Source: Nymphaea colorata
Lineage: Eukaryota > Streptophyta > Magnoliopsida > Nymphaeales > Nymphaeaceae
Reading direction: 5' to 3'
DNA: 22,500 nucleotides
Assembly: GCF_008831285.2 (NCBI RefSeq)
Contig: NC_045140.1
Coordinates: forward strand, 29,671,459 to 29,693,958
Under the pieces are notes generated by a model. The model worked only from the letters and a program-made list of their open reading frames with translations, was not told where the DNA came from and did no database searches. Each line of letters opens with the position of its first letter. Position 1 is the stretch's first letter. The translations under genes were made by a program, and so were the position numbers. This document shows positions 19,349-22,500 of this stretch, piece after piece.

Positions 19349-19368
19349 GTGCAGGCGGTTACCTGCAC
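19349..19368 (+). ncRNA. U3 hairpin, element 2 (3' LTR copy)
   Basis: Same GTGCAGG/CCTGCAC stem as 13178-13197. This copy lies about 165 bp after the ORF stop and would be present in the 3' part of the genomic transcript. Confidence 0.55.
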
Positions 19369-19584
19369 GAGGTCCCCGCCCTGGGCTCGCAAGGCTCAGG
19401 GACTTTTCATTTGCTTTTCGTATTGGGTGTTAGGCCCGGTTTTAGCTTTATGCACTTTAAATTCATGTTAGCATTGAGTTTCGAAGTAGGGACCTAGCAA
19501 GGCGGGTTGTGCCTTGCACCAATAGTACTTGGGTCTGGGTAGAGAGCCGGATTTGGATTGTAGACCCGGCTCACACTAGGAATG

Positions 19585-19591
19585 TATATAA
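19585..19591 (+). promoter_or_regulatory. TATA box in 3' LTR of element 2
   Basis: TATATAA, a copy of 13414-13420. It could drive transcription out of the element into right-hand flanking DNA. Confidence 0.65.
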
Positions 19592-22215
19592 GTTTTTGGA
19601 TCTTGTAGATTGGAAGAAAATTTTGAGTAAAGTGGCCATTTGGGCGTTTTTCATCTCTCTCCTCTCTCGAGGCATCTCCCTTCTCGTCTCCCACCATGCT
19701 CTAGCCGAGAGTTGGTGTCTTCTCCCACCTCGCGTCCTCTACCTCCACGGCGCCTCCTCATCCACAACACACCTTGAAGAGCCGCAGTCCTTGGAGACAC
19801 AGGCATAAGGTGCACGGCTTAGGCGGATCTTCCCCAACGGCGACGGTCCCTCCTTTGTCCACGGTTTATTCCCCCTTCGTGCAAAGATACAAGTAAGTTC
19901 TGGTGCCTTCTTCTCACCCACACAGAAGTTGAGAGGCCGATCTTACGCTGGGAAGATTGAAGACGGCAACGTCTTCAATATCGACGGCTTTCAAAGCCAC
20001 TCTTGAAGAAGTTCGGACGGTGAAGAGGAAGAACGAAGCAAGTTTCCCGCCGTCGGATCTCTCACGTTCTCGGTCGCGCGCGGCAGGCGGAAGTTCAGAA
20101 ACAGCCGCCTGTTAAAACAGCCATATCTGAAGATTTACAGAGAGTTAGAGGACGATCTATATACCGTTGGAATCGTCTTGACGTCCTCTACAACATACCC
20201 AAATCTGGTGGTGATTGGAGATCGTTTGGTCGGTCAAATCGGAGCAGGAACAGAACACCTTCCGCGGCCGCGATTCTGTCATTTCCAGAAACAGGTTGCT
20301 GTTCTTTGATCTGGATCTGTAGATTCCCTGGGAGTTTCAATGCGTACAATACGCCGTTAGAATCGTCTTAAGGTCAGATATCTTCTGTTAAAATTTCATT
20401 AAGATCCGAGATCATTTGGGTATCGAAATCGGTGGCGAAACAGTTCTGTGTCGCTGCCGTCGTTCTGCAGCGGACAGCAGCAGACCGGCCTGTTCAACGG
20501 CCATTTCCCGGCGATCCGTCGGGAGTTTGAAGGCGTTCTTGATACCGTCGGAATCGTCTCGATCCCAGTTCCAACATATCCAAAAATCGCAGTGATCGGA
20601 CTTCATTTGGCGGTAAAAGTCCGCCGGAAACAGGGCTGCCTGAAGAGCCCTGGCCGCGTCCCCCTTGTTTCCTTTTCGGTACACTTTTCGCCCTTCAACC
20701 CTAATTCCCCACCTTGGCCTACGTCCCTCCATCTGTCCACGTGTCAGCATCCTAGCTACTTTCCCCCAAGTCAAGTCCTAGTCAGCCTACACCTGTCCCA
20801 CTCGAGATCAGTCTAGGATCTCGAGCCCCAACCTATTAGGAAGGATCCCTAGCAGCCGAATCTCCTTCCCTATTTTGTCTCTTTAGAAATCGTCAACCCT
20901 AATCCGTTTTTCATCACAGCCCTCCATCTCGCCAAGTGTCGCTATCTCCCTAGCCCTTTTCCACCCCATCAGCCAGCCCATCAGCCACCTCACCATCTTG
21001 GTCCCGCATTCTTCCACGTGTCCAGCCGGTGGCTCCTTGTGAGATCTCCTTCCCTACCTTCCCGATTCCATCTCCTATCGTTTAGGAAAGATCATTGCCA
21101 CCTAGCCGATCTTCCTTATTCTTCTCAGCCGTAAATCTCCCTCTCCTCCTTTGTCGAGCTCCTCCCTATCAGTTAGGAAAGAGTTCAAATCTTTCCCTAA
21201 TAGCTAGCCCTTTTCTAGCTCTCTCTGTCTTGCTCCCCTCATCTTGCCACGTGGCAAGGATCCGGCACATCCACTTGGCACGACCAGCCAAGTCCCATCC
21301 CACCTAGCTAGGTTCCCTCTTGTGCCGCCACCTACCCTAAGCAACCCACTCCTTCTGGACTGGTCCTAAGCCGCCACCTCCCCACTTGCCTTAGACTAAA
21401 GTAGGAAACATTGACCCCACCTAGCTCACCTCCTTTCTAAGCTAGCCTAGTTGACTCGAGCCTACCTCGAGTGACTCCTCTTGACCTACTTGACCCGGAC
21501 CTACTAAGCTCGGTCCATTAGTCAACCTCCTATTTAGTCAACCTCTACCCGCATTTGGTCAACAGTGACCATTGACCTTGAGCCTAGGCTCGACCCAGAC
21601 CAGCCCGACTAGACTCACCTCGTAGTTAGGCTACCTACTTTCCCTCCTAAACCCACAAGATCCCTCTAGCCTACCCCAACCCTAGCCTATCTTGACTAAG
21701 CCAGCCTACCTATAGAGCCCTGCCGAACCAAACCAACCCCAGCCTTAGTTAGGTCTAGGCTTGGCCGGTTACACCCGGCCCCCTTCCTCGGCCACCTTCA
21801 CTCCGTCGGCATCGCACGGCGCGTGTGGTCGAACCACCTTCTGACGAAGGCAGGTAGGCGCTGTCGCTTCCCGGCAGCAGCCCCCCTCGACACTCTAGGC
21901 GGCGTCCTAGCCAGCGGCATCGGCGACAAGCCGAATCTAAGCCCTTCCTCATCGGCGCTCGTCATCAGTGTAGGCGCTTCGAGGAGGCCCTTCTCAGCCG
22001 ACATCCGTGAACCGTGAGCTGCAATACCCGGGGACTGGTTCTCACCCCGTGGTCCGAATCCGGCTGCGCCAAGGAATACCCTTGGCTGGTATCGTGTTCT
22101 TCTCCCCCTTGTAGCTATCGGGGTGGTAGTTTTTGCTTTTGCATCTAGGAAGCATCTTAGTTTGCTTTTGTTTCCTGATTTAGCCCGGCTTCGGCCTTGC
22201 TCCCTTCCGTGGTAC

Positions 22216-22236
22216 CTCGAGGGCACTGTGCCCGAG
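22216..22236. repeat. Conserved palindromic motif in LTR (element 2, 3' copy)
   Basis: Fourth copy in the window of the CTCG...GGCAC-T-GTGCC...CGAG motif, unchanged. Confidence 0.5.
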
Positions 22237-22500
22237 ACACGACCGCAAGGAGCCGACCTACCTACTTGGATTAAGGGCGTGGTTTGGCCGCTAGTGTGGT
22301 TTGTATGGTTTGTGAGTGAGCTGTGAGAGGTTTAAATATTTGTATCGCTCGCAAATTGTAAAGCTTCACCACCTTCGTAGTCAATTGTAGTAGGTCAATC
22401 TTAGTTAGTTTTGGGTTCCCCTACTTGTACCGCTACCTAGGGTATTTTGAGCCGGGGTCCTGTCCGGCCGGGTTTTCTTTATTGTAAATAACTGGATTTT

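Larger units (their letters stand above)
12880..22500 (+). mobile_element. Element 2: non-autonomous LTR retrotransposon with an FHA-like ORF, right end off-window
   Basis: Direct repeats 12880-16409 and 19051-22500 (offset 6171, ending 6170) flank a PBS, a leader, one long ORF and a polypurine tract. Internal DNA is only 2641 bp and has no gag, protease, RT, RNase H or integrase catalytic core, so movement must depend on proteins from another element. LTR ends, PBS spacing, PPT, leader hairpins and several LTR blocks match element 1, making an element 1-like chromovirus the natural helper. The LTR pair differs by about four substitutions (13378, 14038, 14194, 14570) and three one-base indels (near 14441, 15860 and 16246), so the insertion is recent. 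Complete length should be about 9.7 kb. Confidence 0.93.
19051..22500 (+). repeat. 3' LTR of element 2 (first ~3450 of ~3529 bp)
   Basis: Begins TGATACATGCC directly after the polypurine tract and repeats 12880-16330 with about four substitutions and three one-base indels. The window cuts it about 80 bp before its expected CA end. The first 133 bp encode the end of the FHA-like protein. At 20740 it keeps C in a CCACGTGTC site where the 5' copy has T (14570). It also carries the TTGAC/GTCAA cluster at about 21410-21580. Confidence 0.95.

Overview
The window is plant nuclear DNA made almost entirely of two large LTR retrotransposons lying head to tail on the + strand. No host gene, rRNA, tRNA or CRISPR is visible. 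The initiator-Met tRNA primer site, the chromodomain integrase and plant-type promoter motifs point to a seed plant, most likely an angiosperm. I cannot name the species.

Element 1 (window start to 12568; about 13.2 kb if its missing left end equals the right LTR) is an autonomous-type Ty3/Gypsy chromovirus. The window opens about 657 bp into its 5' LTR. Then come the PBS (3208-3219), a leader with three hairpins (3481-3574), gag (ATG 3781) broken by two one-base frame changes, and an uninterrupted protease-RT-RNase H-integrase-chromodomain frame to 9001. The polypurine tract is at 8693-8704 and the complete 3862-bp 3' LTR at 8707-12568. Gag, RT and zinc-knuckle motifs look Reina-like, but LTRs this long are unusual for Reina.

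A 311-bp spacer with nothing recognisable separates the elements (12569-12879).

Element 2 (12880 to beyond the right edge; about 9.7 kb when complete) has 3530-bp LTRs and only 2.6 kb of internal DNA. It has no gag, protease, RT, RNase H or integrase core. It carries one open 658-codon frame (17207-19183). The N-terminal part looks like a forkhead-associated (FHA) domain whose phosphothreonine contacts are replaced. The C-terminal part aligns without gaps to the GPY/F module of element 1's integrase.

The two elements look like an autonomous/non-autonomous pair. They share LTR termini, PBS spacing, PPT codon phase, several LTR blocks, a U3 hairpin and a leader three-hairpin module. Both hairpin structures are kept by compensatory base changes while the sequence differs. 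In both elements the ORF reads through the PPT into the 3' LTR. Each LTR pair differs at only a handful of sites, so both insertions are recent.
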